The notes: generated by a model from the letters alone, not told the origin. A stretch of 64,000 bases of DNA from Megalopta genalis (GCF_051020955.1 NW_027476977.1:1-64000), one strand, 5' to 3'; counted from the stretch's first letter, positions 20,626 through 35,465 are shown. Made by a program: numbers and translations.

Positions 20626-21901
20626 TAGCTTCAAATCCATGCGAAACAAATGATTTAGCTTCAGATACTTGCGATATAAGTGATACAGCTTCCAATGCAG
20701 ATGAAATAAATGAGTTTGCTTCCAATCCAAGCGAAACACATGATTTGGCTTCAAATCAATGCGATGTAGAAGGTTTAGTTTCAAATACATGCGAAGCAAA
20801 TGATTTAGGTTCAGATACTTACGATACAATTGAAATATCTTCAAATGCAGGCGAAACAAACGAGTTAGCTTCAAATCCATGCAAAACACATGATGAAGCA
20901 TCAAATCAATGCTATGTAGAAGGTTTAGCTTCAAATCCATGCGAAACAAATGATTTAGCTTCAGATACTTGCGATATAAGTGATACAGCTTCAAATACAG
21001 ATGAAATAAATAAGTTTGCTTCCAATCCAAGCGCAACACATGATTTAGCATTAAATCAATGCCATGTAGAAGGTTTAGCATGAAATCCATGCGGAACAAA
21101 TGATTTATCTTCAAACAATTGGGATTTAAGTGATATATCTTCAAATGCAGACGAAACAAGCGAGTTAGCTTCCAATCCATGCGAATCACATGATTTAGCT
21201 TCAAAACAATGCGATGTAGAAAGTTTAGCTTCAAATCTATGCGAAAAAAATGATTTAGCTTCAGATACTAGCGATATAAGTGATATAGCTTTAAATGCAG
21301 ACGAAACTAACGAGTTAGCTTCTAATCCATGCGAAACACATGATTTAGCTTTAAATCAATACGATGTAGAAGGATTAGCTTCAAATCCATGCGAAACAAA
21401 TGATTTAGCTTCAAACACTTGGGATATAAGTGATACAGTTTCAAATGCAGACGGAAACAAACGAGTTAGCTTCATATCCAAGCGAAACATATGATTTAGC
21501 TGCAAATCAATGCTATGTAGAAGGTTTAGCTTCAAATCCATGAGACACAAATGATTTAGCTTCAGATACTTGCGATATAAGTGATACAGCTTCAAATGCA
21601 GGGGAAACAAACGAGTTAGCTTCAAATCCATGCAAGTCACATTATTAAGCTTCAAATCGATGATATGTGGTAGGTTTAGCTTCAAATCGATGCGACACAA
21701 ATGATTTAGCATCAGATTGTTCCGATATAAGTGATATAGCTACAAATGTACGGGGAAACAAACGAGTTAGCTTCATATCCAAGCAAAACACATTGTTAAG
21801 CTTCAAACCAATGCTATGTAGAAGGTTTAGCTTCAAATCCATGCAAAACAAATGATTTAGCTTTAGATACTTGCGATATAAGTGATGTATGCTTCAAATG
21901 C
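20626..21901 (+). repeat. 1.28-kb array duplication (partner 22941-24216)
   Basis: Constant offset of 2315. Shared private variants include CAGATTGTTCCGATATAAG, the ATGTACGGGGAAACAAACG word and the frame-shifting GATGTATGCTTC. At about 21902 copy 1 continues into GCAGGCGAAACTAACGAGATACC, whereas copy 2 at 24217 returns to the start of a 603-bp tandem repeat. Confidence 0.88.
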
Positions 21902-23611
21902 AGGCGAAACTAACGAGATACCTTCAAATCCATGCGAAACACATAAATCATCTTCAAATCAATGCGATGTAGAAGGTTTAGCTTCAAATCCATGCGAAAC
22001 AAATGATTTATCTTCAAGCACTTGTGATATAAGTGATATAGCTGCAAATGCAGACGAATCAAACGTGGTAGCTTCAAAATCCATGCTATACATATCATTT
22101 AGCTTCAAATCGATACGATGTAGAAGGTTTAGCTTCAAATCCATGCGAAACACATGATTTAGCTTCAAATCAATGCGATGTAGAAGGATTAGCTTCAAAT
22201 CCAAGCGAACCAAATGATTGAGCTTCAAACACTTGGCATATATGTGATATAGCTTCAAATGCAGGGGAAACAAACGAGTTAGCTTCAAATCCATGCAAAA
22301 CACATGATTTAGTTTCAAACACTTGGGATATAAGTGGTATAGCTTCAAATGCAGACGAAACAAACGACTTAGCTTCAGATACTAGCGATATAACTGGTAT
22401 AGCTTAAAATGCAGACGAAACAACCGAGTTAGCCTCAAATCCCAGCGAATCACATGATTTAGCTTCAAAGCAATGCGATGTATGAAGGTTTAGCTTGAAA
22501 TCCATGCGAAACAAATGATTTATCTCCAAACAATTGGGATTTAAGTGATATATCTTCAAATGCAGACGAAATAAACAAGTTAGCTTCCAATCCAAGCGAA
22601 TCACGTGATGTAGCTTCAAATCAATGCGATGTAGAAGGATTAGCTTCAAATCCAAGCGAAGCAAATGATTGAGCTTCAAACACGTGGGATATATGTGATA
22701 TAGCTTCAAATGCAGGCGAAACAAACGAGTTAGCTTCAAATCCTAGAGAATCACTTGATTTAGCTTAAAATCAATGCGATGTAGAAGGATTAGCTTCAAA
22801 TACATGCGAAGCAAATGATTTAGGTTCAGATACTTACGATACAATTGATATATCTTCAAATGCAGGCGAAACAAACGAGTTAGCTTCAAATCCATGCAAA
22901 ACACATGATGAAGCTTCAAATCAATGCTATGTAGAAGGTTCAGCTTCAAATCCATGCGAAACAAATGATTTAGCTTCAGATACTTGCGATATAAGTGATA
23001 CAGCTTCCAATGCAGATGAAATAAATGAGTTTGCTTCCAATCCAAGCGAAACACATGATTTGGCTTCAAATCAATGCGATGTAGAAGGTTTAGTTTCAAA
23101 TACATGCGAAGCAAATGATTTAGGTTCAGATACTTACGATACAATTGATATATCTTCAAATGCAGGCGAAACAAACGAGTTAGCTTCAAATCCATGCAAA
23201 ACACATGATGAAGCTTCAAATCAATGCTATGTAGAAGGTTTAGCATCAAATCCATGCGAAATAAATGATTTAGCTTCAGATACTTGCGATATAAGTGATA
23301 CAGCTTCAAATGCAGATGAAATAAATGAGTTTGCTTCCAATCCAAGCGCAACACATGATTTAGCATTAAATCAATGCCATGTAGAAGGTTTAGCTTGAAA
23401 TCCATGCGGAACAAATGATTTATCTTCAAACAATTGGGATTTAAGTGATATATCTTCAAATGCAGACGAAACAAACGAGTTAGCTTCCAATCCATGCGAA
23501 TCACATGATTTAGCTTCAAATCAATGCGATGTAGAAAGTTTAGCTTCAAACCTATGCGAAAAAAATGATTTAGCTTCAGATACTAGCGATATAAGTGATA
23601 TAGCTTTAAAT

Positions 23612-24819
23612 GCAGACGAAACTAACGAGTTAGCTTCTAATCCATGCGAAACACATGATTTAGCTTTAAATCAATACGATGTAGAAGGATTAGCTTCAAA
23701 TCCATGCGAAACAAATGATTTAGCTTCAAACACTCGGGATATAAGTGATACAGTTTCAAATGCAGACGGAAACAAACGAGTTAGCTTCATATCCAAGCGA
23801 AACACATGATTTAGCTGCAAATCAATGCTATGTAGAAGGTTTAGCTTCAAATCCATGAGACACAAATGATTTAGCTTCAGATACTTGCGATATAAGTGAT
23901 ACAGTTTCAAATGCAGGGGAAACAAACGAGTTAGCTTCAAATCCATGCAAGTCACATTATTAAGCTTCAAATCGATGATATGTGGAAGGTTTAGCTTCAA
24001 ATCGATGCGACACAAATGATTTAGCATCAGATTGTTCCGATATAAGTGATATAGCTACAAATGTACGGGGAAACAAACGAGTTAGCTTCATATCCAAGCA
24101 AAACACATTGTTAAGCTTCAAACCAATGCTATGTAGAAGGTTTAGCTTCAAATCCATGCAAAACAAATGATTTAGCTTTAGACACTTGCGATATAAGTGA
24201 TGTATGCTTCAAATGCAGACGAAACTAACGAGTTAGCTTCTAATCCATGCGAAACACATGATTTAGCTTTAAATCAATACGATGTAGAAGGATTAGCTTC
24301 AAATCCATGCGAAACAAATGATTTAGCTTCAAACACTCGGGATATAAGTGATACAGTTTCAAATGCAGACGGAAACAAACGAGTTAGCTTCATATCCAAG
24401 CGAAACACATGATTTAGCTGCAAATCAATGCTATGTAGAAGGTTTAGCTTCAAATCCATGAGACACAAATGATTTAGCTTCAGATACTTGCGATATAAGT
24501 GATACAGTTTCAAATGCAGGGGAAACAAACGAGTTAGCTTCAAATCCATGCAAGTCACATTATTAAGCTTCAAATCGATGATATGTGGAAGGTTTAGCTT
24601 CAAATCGATGCGACACAAATGATTTAGCATCAGATTGTTCCGATATAAGTGATATAGCTACAAATGTACGGGGAAACAAACGAGTTAGCTTCATATCCAA
24701 GCAAAACACATTGTTAAGCTTCAAACCAATGCTATGTAGAAGGTTTAGCTTCAAATCCATGCAAAACAAATGATTTAGCTTTAGACACTTGCGATATAAG
24801 TGATGTATGCTTCAAATGC
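23612..24819 (+). repeat. 603-bp tandem duplication
   Basis: 23612-24216 and 24215-24819 align at an offset of 603, with no difference noticed apart from the edges. Only after the second unit, from about 24820, does the sequence continue into the GCAGGCGAAACTAACGAGATACC flank that follows 21901 directly. A 603-bp unit was thus added inside the younger of the two 2315-bp-offset copies. Confidence 0.9.
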
Positions 24820-27575
24820 AGGCGAAACTAACGAGATACCTTCAAATCCATGCGAAACACATAATTCATCTTCAAATCAATGCGATGTAGAAGGTTTAGC
24901 TTCAAATCCATGCGAAACAAATGATTTAGCTTCAAACACTTGTGATATAAGTGATATAGCTGCAAATGCAGACGAATCAAATGGGATAGCTTCAAAATCC
25001 ATGCGATACATATCATTTAGCTTTAAATCGATATGATGTAGAAGGTTTAGCTTCAAATCCATGCGAAACAAATGATTTAGCTTCAAACGCTTGCGATATA
25101 AGTGATATAGCATCAAATGCAGGCGAAACGAACGAGTTAGATTCAAATCCATGCGAAACACATGATTTAGCTGCAAATCAATGCGATGTAGAAGGTTTAG
25201 CTTCACATCCATGCGAAACAAATGATTTAGCTTCAGATACTTGCGATAGAATTGATATAGCATCAAATGCTGGCGGAACGAACGAGTTAGCTTCAAATCC
25301 AAGCGAATCACATGATTTAGCTACAAATCAATGCGATGTAGAAGGTTTAGCTTCAAATCCATACCAAACAAATGATTTAGCTTCAGATACTTGCGATAGA
25401 ATTGATATAGTATCAAATGCTGGCCGAACGAACGAGTTAGCTTCAAATCCAAGCGAATCACATGATTTAGCTACAAATCAATGCCATGTAGCAGGTTTAG
25501 CTTCAAATTCATGCGATACAAATGATTTAGCATCAGATACTTGCGATATAACTGATATAGCTTCAAATGCAGGGGAAACAAACGAGTTACCATAAAATCC
25601 ATGCAAAACACATGATTTAGCTTCAAACGCTAGGAATATATGTGATATAGCTTCAAATGTAGACGAAACAACCGAGTTAGCTTCAAATCCAAGCGAAACA
25701 CATGATTTAGCATTAAAACAATGCGATGTAGAAGGTTTAGCTTGAAATCCATGCGAAACAAATGATTTATCTTGAAACATTTGGGATTTATGTGATATAT
25801 CTTCAAATGCAGACGAAACAAACGAGTTAGCTTCCAATCCAAGCGAATCACATGATTTAGCTTCAAATCGATGCGATGTAGATTGTTTAGCTTCAAATCC
25901 ATGAGACACAAATGATTTAGCTCCAGATACTAGCGATATAAGTGGTATAGCTTCAAATGCTGACGAAAAAACCGGGTTAGCTACAAATTCAAGCGAATCA
26001 CATGATTTAGGTTCACAGCAATGCGATGTATGAAGGTTTAGCTTCAAATCCATGCGAAACAAATGATTTAACTTCAGATACTTGCGATATAAGTGATACA
26101 GCTTCAAATGCAGACGAAACAAACGAGTTAGCTTCCAATCCAAGCGCAACACATGATTTAGCATTAAATCAATGCGATGTAGAAGATTTAGCTTGAAATC
26201 CATGCGAAACAAATGATTTATATTCAAACAATTGGGATTTAAGTGATATATCTACAAATGCAGACGAAACAAACGAGTTAGCTTTCAATCCAAGCGAATC
26301 ACATGATTTAGCTGCAAATCAATGCGATGTAGAAGGTTTAGCTTGAAATCCATGCGAAACAAATGATTTATCTTCAGATTCTTGCGATAGAAGTGATATA
26401 GTTTCAAGTGCAAATTAAACAAAGGAGTTAGATTCATATCCAAGCGAAACTCATGATTTAGCTTCAAATCAATGCGATGTAGAAGGTTTAGCTTCAAATC
26501 CATGCGAAACAAATGGTTTAGCTTCAGATACATGTGATAAACATGATTTAGCTTAAACTGCATGCGAAACAAACGAGTTATCTTCATATCCAAGCGAAAC
26601 ACATGATTTAGCTTCAAATCAATCCGATGTTGAAGGTTTAGCTTCAAATCCATGCGAAACAAATGATTTAGCTTCAGATACTTGCTGTATAAGTGATTAG
26701 CTTCAAATGCAGACTAAACAAACGAGTTATCTTCATATCCAAGCGAAACACATGATTTAGATTCAAATCAATCCGATGTAGAAACTTTAGCTTCAAATCC
26801 ATGCGAAACAAATGATTTAGCTTCAAACACTTGGGATATAAGTGATATAGCTTCAAATGCAGTCCAAACAAACGAGTTAGCTTAAAATCCAAGCGGCACA
26901 CATTATTTAGCTTCAAATCAATGCGATGTAGAAGGTTTAGCTTCAAATTCATGCGAAACAGATGATTTAGCATCAGATACTTGCGATATAAGTGATATAG
27001 CTTCAAATGCAGTCGAAACAAACGAGGTAACTTCAAATCCATGCAAAACACATGATTAAGCTTCAAATCAATGCTATGTTGGAGGTTTAGTTTCAAATCC
27101 ATGCGACACAAATGATTTAGCTTCAGATACTTGCGATATGAGTGATATAGCTTCAAATGCAGATTAAACAAACGAGTTTGCTTCATATCCAAGCGAAACA
27201 CATGATTTAGCTTCAAATCTATGCGATGTAGAAGGTTTAGCTTCAAATCCATGCGAGACAAATGATTTAGCATCAGATACTTGCGATATAACCGAAATAG
27301 CTTCAAATGCAGGGGAAACAAACGAGTTAGCATCAATTCCATGCAAAACATCGATTTAGCTTCAAATCAAAGCGATGATGAAGGTATATCTTCAAATCCA
27401 AACGAAACACATGATTTATCTTCAAATCAATGCGATGTAGAAGTTATAGATTGAAATCCAAGCGCAACACATGATTTAGCTTCAAATCAATGCGATGTAG
27501 AAGGATTAGCCTCAAATCCATGCGAAACAAATGATTTACCTACAAACACTTGGGATATAAGTGATATAGCAGGAA

Positions 27576-28436
27576 ATGCAGACGAATCAAACGGGGAAGC
27601 TTCAAAATCCATGCGATACATATCATTTAACTTCAAATCGATACGAAGTAGAAGGCTTAGCTTCAAATCCATGCGAAACAAATGATTTAGCATCAGATAC
27701 TTGCGATATAACAGAAATAGCTTCAAATGCAGGGGAAACAAACGAGTTAGCATCAATTCCATGCGAAAAACATGATTTAGCTGCAAATCACTACGATGTA
27801 GAAGGTTTAGCTTCAAATCCATGCGAAACACATGATTTAGCTGCAAATCAATGCGATGTAGAAGGTTTAGCTTCAAATCCATGCGAAACAAATGATTTAG
27901 CATCAGATACTTGCGATATAACTGATATAGCTTCAAATGCAGGGGAAACAAACGAGTTAGCTTCAAATCCATGCGAAACGCATGATTTAGCTGCAAATCA
28001 ATGCGATGTAGAAGGTTTTGCTTCAAATCCATGCGAAACAAATGATTTAGCTTCAGATACTTGCGATAGAAGGGACATCGCTTCAAATGCAGACGAAACA
28101 AACCAGTTAGCTTCAATTCCATGCGATACACATGATTTAGCTTCAAATCAATTCGAAGTAGAAGGATTAGATTCAAATACATGCCAAACAAATGGTTTAG
28201 CTATAAATACTTGTGATATACGTTATTTAGATTCAACTGCATGCGCAACAAACGAATTAGCTTCAAATCCATGCGAAACACATGATTTAGCAGCAAATCA
28301 ATGCGATGTAGAAGGTTTAGCTTCAAATCCATGCGAAACCAAGGATTTAGCTTCAGATACTTGCGATATAAGTGATATAGCTTCAAATGCAGACGAAGCA
28401 ATCCAGTTAGCTTCAAAATCCATGCGATACACATGA
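27576..28436 (+). other. Longest plus-strand decapeptide frame (about 286 codons), probably non-coding
   Basis: Reads as repeats of the type DLASNPCETN, acidic with usually one Cys per ten residues and with the five HOR types in order. It is the longest uninterrupted stretch in this register. Elsewhere the same register is broken by TAA, TGA and TAG codons and by one-base indels every few hundred bases, so there is no sign of a maintained protein. The start here follows a frame-shifted monomer rather than a real initiation context. Confidence 0.2.
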
Positions 28437-30570
28437 TTTAGCAGCAAATCAATGCGATGTAGAAGGTTTAGCTTCAGATCCATGCGAAACCAATGATTTA
28501 GCTTCAGATACTTGCGATATAAGGGACATAGCTTCAAATGCAGACGAAACAAACCAGTTAGATTCAATTCCATGCGAAACACATGATATAGCAGCAAATC
28601 AATGCGATGTAGAAGGTGTAGCTTCAAATCCATGCGAAACCAATGATTTAGCGTCAGATACTTGCGATATAAGTGACATACCTTTAAATTGCAGACGAAA
28701 CAAACGAGTTAGCTTCAAATCCATGCAAAACACACGATTTAGCACCAGATACTTTCGACATAAGTGATATAGCTGAAAATGCAGGGGAAGCAATCGAGTT
28801 AGCTACAAATCCATGCGAAACAAATGATTGAGCTGCAACCACTTGGGATATAGGTGATATAGCTTCAGCTGCAATGCGCAACAAACGAGTTAGCTTCAAG
28901 TCCATGCGATGTAGAAGGTTTAGCTTCAAATCCATGCGAAACAAGTGATTTAGATTCAATCACTTGGGATATAAGTGATATACCTTCAAATGCAGGCGAA
29001 ACGAACGAGTTAGCTGCAAATCCATGCGAAACACATGCTTTAGCTGCAAATCAATGCGATGTTGAAGGTTTAGCTTCAAATCCATGTGAAACAAAATGAT
29101 TTAGCTTCAGATACTAGCGATATGTGGTATTGGTTCAAGTGCAGACGAAACAAGCGAGTAGTCTTCAAATCCATGCGGAACACAAGATTTAGCTTAAAAT
29201 TCATGCGATTTAGAAGGTTTAGCATCAAATCGATACGAAACAGATGATTGAGCTGAAACCACTTGGGATATAGGTGATATAGCTTCAGCTGCATGCGAAA
29301 CAAACGAGTTAGCTTCAAGTCCATGCGATGTAGAAGGATTAGCTTCAAATCCGTGCGAAACAAGTGATTTAGCTTCAAACACTTGGGATATAAGTGATAT
29401 AGCTTCAAATGCAGACGAAACAAGCGAGTTAGCTTCAAAAACCATGCGATTCACATCATTTAGATTCAAATCGATGCGAAGTAGAAAGCTTAGCTTCAAA
29501 TCCATGCGAAACAAATGATTTACCTTCAGATACTAGCGATATAATTGATATAGCTGCAAATGCAGACGAAACAAGCGAGATAGCTTCAAATCCATGCGAA
29601 ACAAATGATTATTCTTCAAATACTTGCGATACAAGTGATATAGCTTCATATGCAGGCGGAACAAGTTTCCTTCAAATCCATGCGACACAAATGATTTAGC
29701 ATCAGATACATGCGATATAAGTGATATACCTTCAAATGCAGGCGAAACTAACGAGTTAGCTTCAAATCCATGCGAAGCACATGATTTAGATTCAAATTCA
29801 TGAGAAACTCGTTTTTTAGTTCCAAATCCGTGCGAAACAAGTGATTTTGATTGAAATACTTGCGAAATTAATGATATAGCTTCAAATGCAGGCGAAACAA
29901 ACGAGTTAGCTTCAAATCCATGCAAAACACATGATTAAGCTTCAACTCAATGCGATGTAGAAGGTTTAGCTTCAAATCCATGCGAAACAAATGATTTAGC
30001 TTCAAACACTTGGGATATGAGTGATATAGATTCAAATGCAGACGAAACAAACGAGCTAGCTTCAAATCCATGCGAAAAACATGACTGAATTGCAAATCAA
30101 TGCGATGTAGAAGGTTTAGCTTCATATCCATGCGTAACAAATGATTTAGAATCAGATACTTGCGATTTAAGTGATATAGCTTCAAATGCAGACGAAACAA
30201 ACGAGTTAGCTTCAAATCCGTGCGATGCGCATGACTTAGCTGCAAATCAATGCGATGTAGAAGGTTTAGTTTCAAATCCATGCGAAACAAATGATTTAGC
30301 ATCAAACACATGGGATTTAAGTGATATAGCTTCAAATTCAGACGAAACAAACGAGTTACGTTCAGATCCATGCGAAACACATGATTTAGCTTAAAAATCA
30401 TGCGATTTAGAATGTTTAGCTACAAATCCATGCGAAACAAATGATTGACCTGCAACTACTTGGGATATAGGTGATATAGCTTCAGCTGCATGCGAAACAA
30501 ACGAGTTAGCTTCAAGTCCATGCGATGTAGAAGGATTAGCTTCAAATCCTTGCCAAACAAATGGTTTAGC

Positions 30571-30960
30571 ATCCGATACTTGCAATATATATAAAATAGC
30601 TTCAAATGCAGGGGAGACAAACGAGTTAGAATCAAATCCAAGCAAAACACATGATTTAGCTTCGAATCAAAGCGATGCAGAAGGTATCGCTTCAAATCCA
30701 AGCGAAACACATGATTTAGCTTCAAATCAATGCGATGTAGAAGGTTTAGCTTCAAATCCATGCGAAACAAATGATTTAGCCTCAGATACTTGCAATATAT
30801 ATAAAATAGCTTCAAATGCAGGGGAGACAAACGAGTTAGAATCAAATCCAAGCAAAACACATGATTTAGCTTCGAATCAAAGCGATGCAGAAGGTATCGC
30901 TTCAAATCCAAGCGAAACACATGATTTAGCTTCAAATCAATGCGATGTAGAAGGTTTAGC
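30571..30960 (+). repeat. 210-bp tandem duplication (seven monomers)
   Basis: The rare word ACTTGCAATATATATAAAATAG occurs at about 30578 and 30788, 210 bases apart. The intervening GAATCAAATCCAAGC and AGCGATGCAGAAGGTATCGC variants are repeated with it. Seven monomers is not a multiple of the five-monomer HOR, so the register shifts here. Confidence 0.9.
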
Positions 30961-31742
30961 TTGAAATCCATGCGACACAAATGATTTAGCTTCAAACACT
31001 TGCGATAGAAGTGATATAGCATCAAATGCAGGCAAAACGAACGAGTTAGCTTCAAATCCATGAGAAACACATGATTTAGCTGCAGATCAATGCGATGTAG
31101 AAGGTTTAGCTTCAAATCCACGCGAAACAAATGATTTAGCATCAGATACTTGCGATATAACTGATATAGCTTCAAATGCAGACGAATCAAACGAGTTAGC
31201 TTCAAAATCCATGCGATACATATCATTTCGCTTTAAATCCATGCGAAGTAGAAGACTTAGCTTCAAATCCATGCGAAACAAATGATTTAGGTTCAGATAC
31301 TTGCGATACATTGATATTGCTTCAAATGCAGTCGAAACTAACGAGTTAGCTTCAAATCCATGCAAAATACATGATTTAGCTTCAAATCAATGCGATGTAG
31401 AAGTTTAAACTTCAAATCTATACGAAACAAATGATTTAGCTTCAGATACTTGCGATATAAGTGATATAGCATCAAATGCAGGCGAAACGACAGAGTTAGC
31501 TTCAAATCCATGCGAAACACATGATTTAGCTGCAAATCAATGCGATGTAGATGGTATAGCTTCAAATCCATGCGAAACACATGATTTAGATGCAAATCAA
31601 TGTGATGTAGAAGGTTTAGCTTCAAATCCATGCGAAACAAATGATTTAGCATCAGATACTTGCGATATAACTGATATAGCTTCAAATGCAGGGGAAACAA
31701 ACGAGTTAGCTTCAAATCCATGCGAAACGCATGATTTAGCTG

Positions 31743-33241
31743 CAAATCAACGCGATGTAGAAGGTTTAGCTTCAAATCCATGCGAAACAAACGAGTTAGC
31801 TTGAAATCCATGCAAAACACATGATTAAACTTCAAATCCATGCCACACACATGATTTGGATTCAAATGAATTCGAAGTACACGGCTTAAATTCAAATCCA
31901 TGCGAAACAAATGATTTAGCTTCAAACACTTGGGATATAAGTGATATAGTTTCAAATGCAGACGAAACAAACGAGTCAGTTTAAAAATCCTTGCGATACA
32001 CATGATTTAGCTTCAAATCAATGCGAGGTAGATGGCTGAGCTTCAAATGCATGCGAAACCAATGATTTAGCTTCAGATACTTGCGGTATATGTGATATAG
32101 CTTCAGATGCACAGGAAACAAACGAGTTAGATTCAAATCCAAGAGAATCACATGATTTGGCTTCAAATCAATGCGATGTAGAAGGTTCAGCTTCAAATTC
32201 ATGCGAAACAAATGATTTAGCTTCAAATACTTGCGATATAAATGATATAGCTAAATATGCAGGCGAAACGAACGGGTTAGCTTCAAATACAAGCGAAACA
32301 CATGATTTAGCTTCAAATGCTTGCGATGTAACTGATATAGCTTCAAATGCAGGCGAACAAAAGAGTTAGCTTCAAATCCATGCGAAACACATGATTTAGC
32401 TTTAAATCCATGCGAAACCAATGGATTACCTTCAGATACTTGCGATATAAATGATATAGCTTCAAATGCGGGCGAAACAAACGCGTTAGCTTCAAATCCA
32501 TACGAAACAGATGATTTAGCTTCAAATCAATGCGAAGTAGAAGGAATATCTTCCAATACATGCTACACAAATGATTTAGCTTCAAATCAATGCGAAGTAG
32601 AAGGCTTAGCTTCAAATCAATGCGAAGTAGAAGGCTTAGCTTCAAATTAATGCGACACAATTAATTCAGGTTCAGATACTTGCGATATAAGTGATATAGT
32701 TTCAAATGCAGGTGAAACGAACGAGTTAGCTCCAAATTCATGGCAAACGAATGATCTAGCTCCAAATCAATGCGTAGTAGAAGGCGTAGCTTCAAATCCA
32801 TGCGGAAAAAATGATTTAGCTTCAAATACTTGCGATATAAGTGATATAGATTCATCTGCAGGGGTAACAAACGAGATAGCTTCAAATCCATGCGAAACAC
32901 ATGATTTAGCTGCAAATTAATGTGATGTAGGAGGTTTAGGTTGAAATCTATGCGAAAGAAATGATTTAGCTTCATACACTTGAGATATAAGTGATATAGT
33001 ATCAATTGCAGACGAATCAATCGAGTTAGCTTTAAATCCATGCAGAACACATGATTTTTCTTCAAATACTTGCGATATAAGTGATATAGCTTCAAATGCA
33101 GACTAAACAAACGAGCTAGCTTCAACTCCAAGCGAAACATATGATGTAGCCTCAATTCAATGTGATGTAGAAGGTTTAGATTCAAATCAATGCTATGAAG
33201 AAGGTTTAGCATCAAATCCATGCGACACAAATGATTTAGCA
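31743..33241 (+). repeat. 1.5-kb dispersed array duplication (partner 39560-41058)
   Basis: Constant offset of 7817 over about 1499 bases, close to ten HORs. Shared rarities include the CACACACATGATTTGG word, the tandem GAAGTAGAAGGCTTAGC monomers near 32590-32640 and the GACACAATTAATTCAGG variant. Few substitutions are visible, for example 32248 versus 40070. The last 347 bases belong also to the family at 35466 and 40712. Confidence 0.9.
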
Positions 33242-35465
33242 TCAGATACATGCGATATAAGTGATATAGCTTCAAATGCAGGGGAAACAAACGAGTTAGC
33301 TTCAAATCCATGCAAAACACATGATTTTCCTTCAAATACTTGCGGTATAAGTGATATAGCTTCAATTGCAGACGAAACAAACGAGTTAACTTGAAATCCA
33401 TGCAAAACACATGATTAAGCTTCAAATCAATGCGATGTATAAGGTTTAGCTTCAAATCCATGCGAAACAATTGACACTTGGGATATGAGTGATATAGATA
33501 CAAATGCAGACGAAACAAACGAGTTAACTTCAAAATCCATGCGATACACATCATTTAGCTTTAAATCCATCCGAAGTAGAGGGGTTAGCTTCAAATCCAT
33601 GCGAAACAAATGAATTAGGTCCAGATACTTGCGATATAAGAGATATAGCTTCAAATGCGGGCGAAACTAACGAGTTAGCTTCAAATCCAAGAGAAACACA
33701 TGTTTTAGCTTCAAATAAATGCGATTTAGAAGGTGTAGCTTCAAATCAATGCGAAACAAATGATTTAGCATCAGATACTTACGATATAACTGATATAGCT
33801 TCAAATGCAGGGGAAACAAACGAGTTAGCTTCAAATCCATCCGAAACGCATGATTTAGCTTCAAATCCATGCGATGTAGAAGGTTTAGCTTCATATCCAT
33901 GCGAAAGACATGCTTTAGCTTCAAATAATTGCGGTATAAGTGATATAGCTTCAATTGCAGACGAAACAAACGAGTTGGCTTCATATCCATGCAAAACACA
34001 TGATTAAGCTTCGAATCAACGCTATGTAGGAGGTTTAGCTTCAAATCCAAGCGACAAAAATGCTTTATCTTCAGATACTTGCGATATAAGTGATGTAGCT
34101 TCATATGCAGGGTAAACATACGAGTTAGCTTCAAATCCATGCAAAACACATGATTTTCCTTCAAATACTTGCGGTATAAGTGATATAGCTTCAATTGCAG
34201 ACGAAAAAACGAGTTAGCTTCAAATCCATGCGAAACAAATGATTTAGCATAAGATACTTGCGATATAAGTGATATAGCTTCAAAGGCAGACGAATCAATC
34301 GAGATAGCTTCAAAATCCATGCGACACACATGATTTAGCTTCAAATCAATGCTATGTAGAAGGTTTTAGCATCAAATCCATGCGACACGAATGATTTAGC
34401 TTCAGATACTTGCGACATAAGTGATATAGCTTCAAATGCAGTCGAAACAAACGATTTAAATCAAATCCATACAAAACACATGATTTTCCTTCAAATAATT
34501 GCGGTATAAGTGATATAGCTTCAATTGCAGACGAAACAAACGAGTTGGCTTCATATGCATGCAAAACACATGATTAAGCTTCAAATCGATGCTATGTAGA
34601 AGGATTAGCTTCAAATCAATGCGACACAAATGATTTAGATTCAGATACTTGCGATATAAGTGATATAGCTTCAAATGCAGGGAAAACATACGAGTTAGCT
34701 TCAAATCCATGCAAAACACATGTTTAAGCTTCAAATCAATGCTATGAAGAAGGTTTAGCATCAAATCCATGCGACACAAATGATTTAGCTTCAGATACTT
34801 GCGATATAATTGATGTAGCTTCAAATGCAGGGGAATCATACGAGTTAGCTTCAAATCCAAGCAAAACACATGATTAAGCTTCAAATCAATGCTATGTAGC
34901 AGGTATAGCTTCAAATCCATGCGACTCAAATGACTTAGCTTCAGATACTTGCGACATAAGTGATATAGCTTCAAGAGTTGACGAAACAAACGAGTTATCT
35001 TCAAATCCAAGCGCAACACATGACTTAGCTGCAAATCAATGCGATGTAGAAGGTTTAGCTTCAAATTCATGAGAAACAAACGATTTAGCATAAGATACTT
35101 GCGATATAAGTGATATAGCTTCAAAGGCAGACGAATTGAATCGAGTTAGCTTCTAAATCCATGCGATGCACATGATTTCACTTCAAATCAATGCTATGTA
35201 GAAGGTTTAGCATCAAATCCATGCGACACAAATGATTTAGCTTCAGATACTTGCGATATAAGTGATGTAGCTTCAAATGCAGGGAAATCATACGAGTTAG
35301 CTTCAAATCCATGCAAAACACATGATTAAGCTTCAAATCAATGCTATGTAGGAGGTTTAGCCTCAAATCCATGCGACACAAATGTCTTAGCTTCAGATAC
35401 TTGCGATATAACTGATATAGCTCCAAATGCAGGGGAAACGAACGAGTTAGCATCAAATCCATGCA

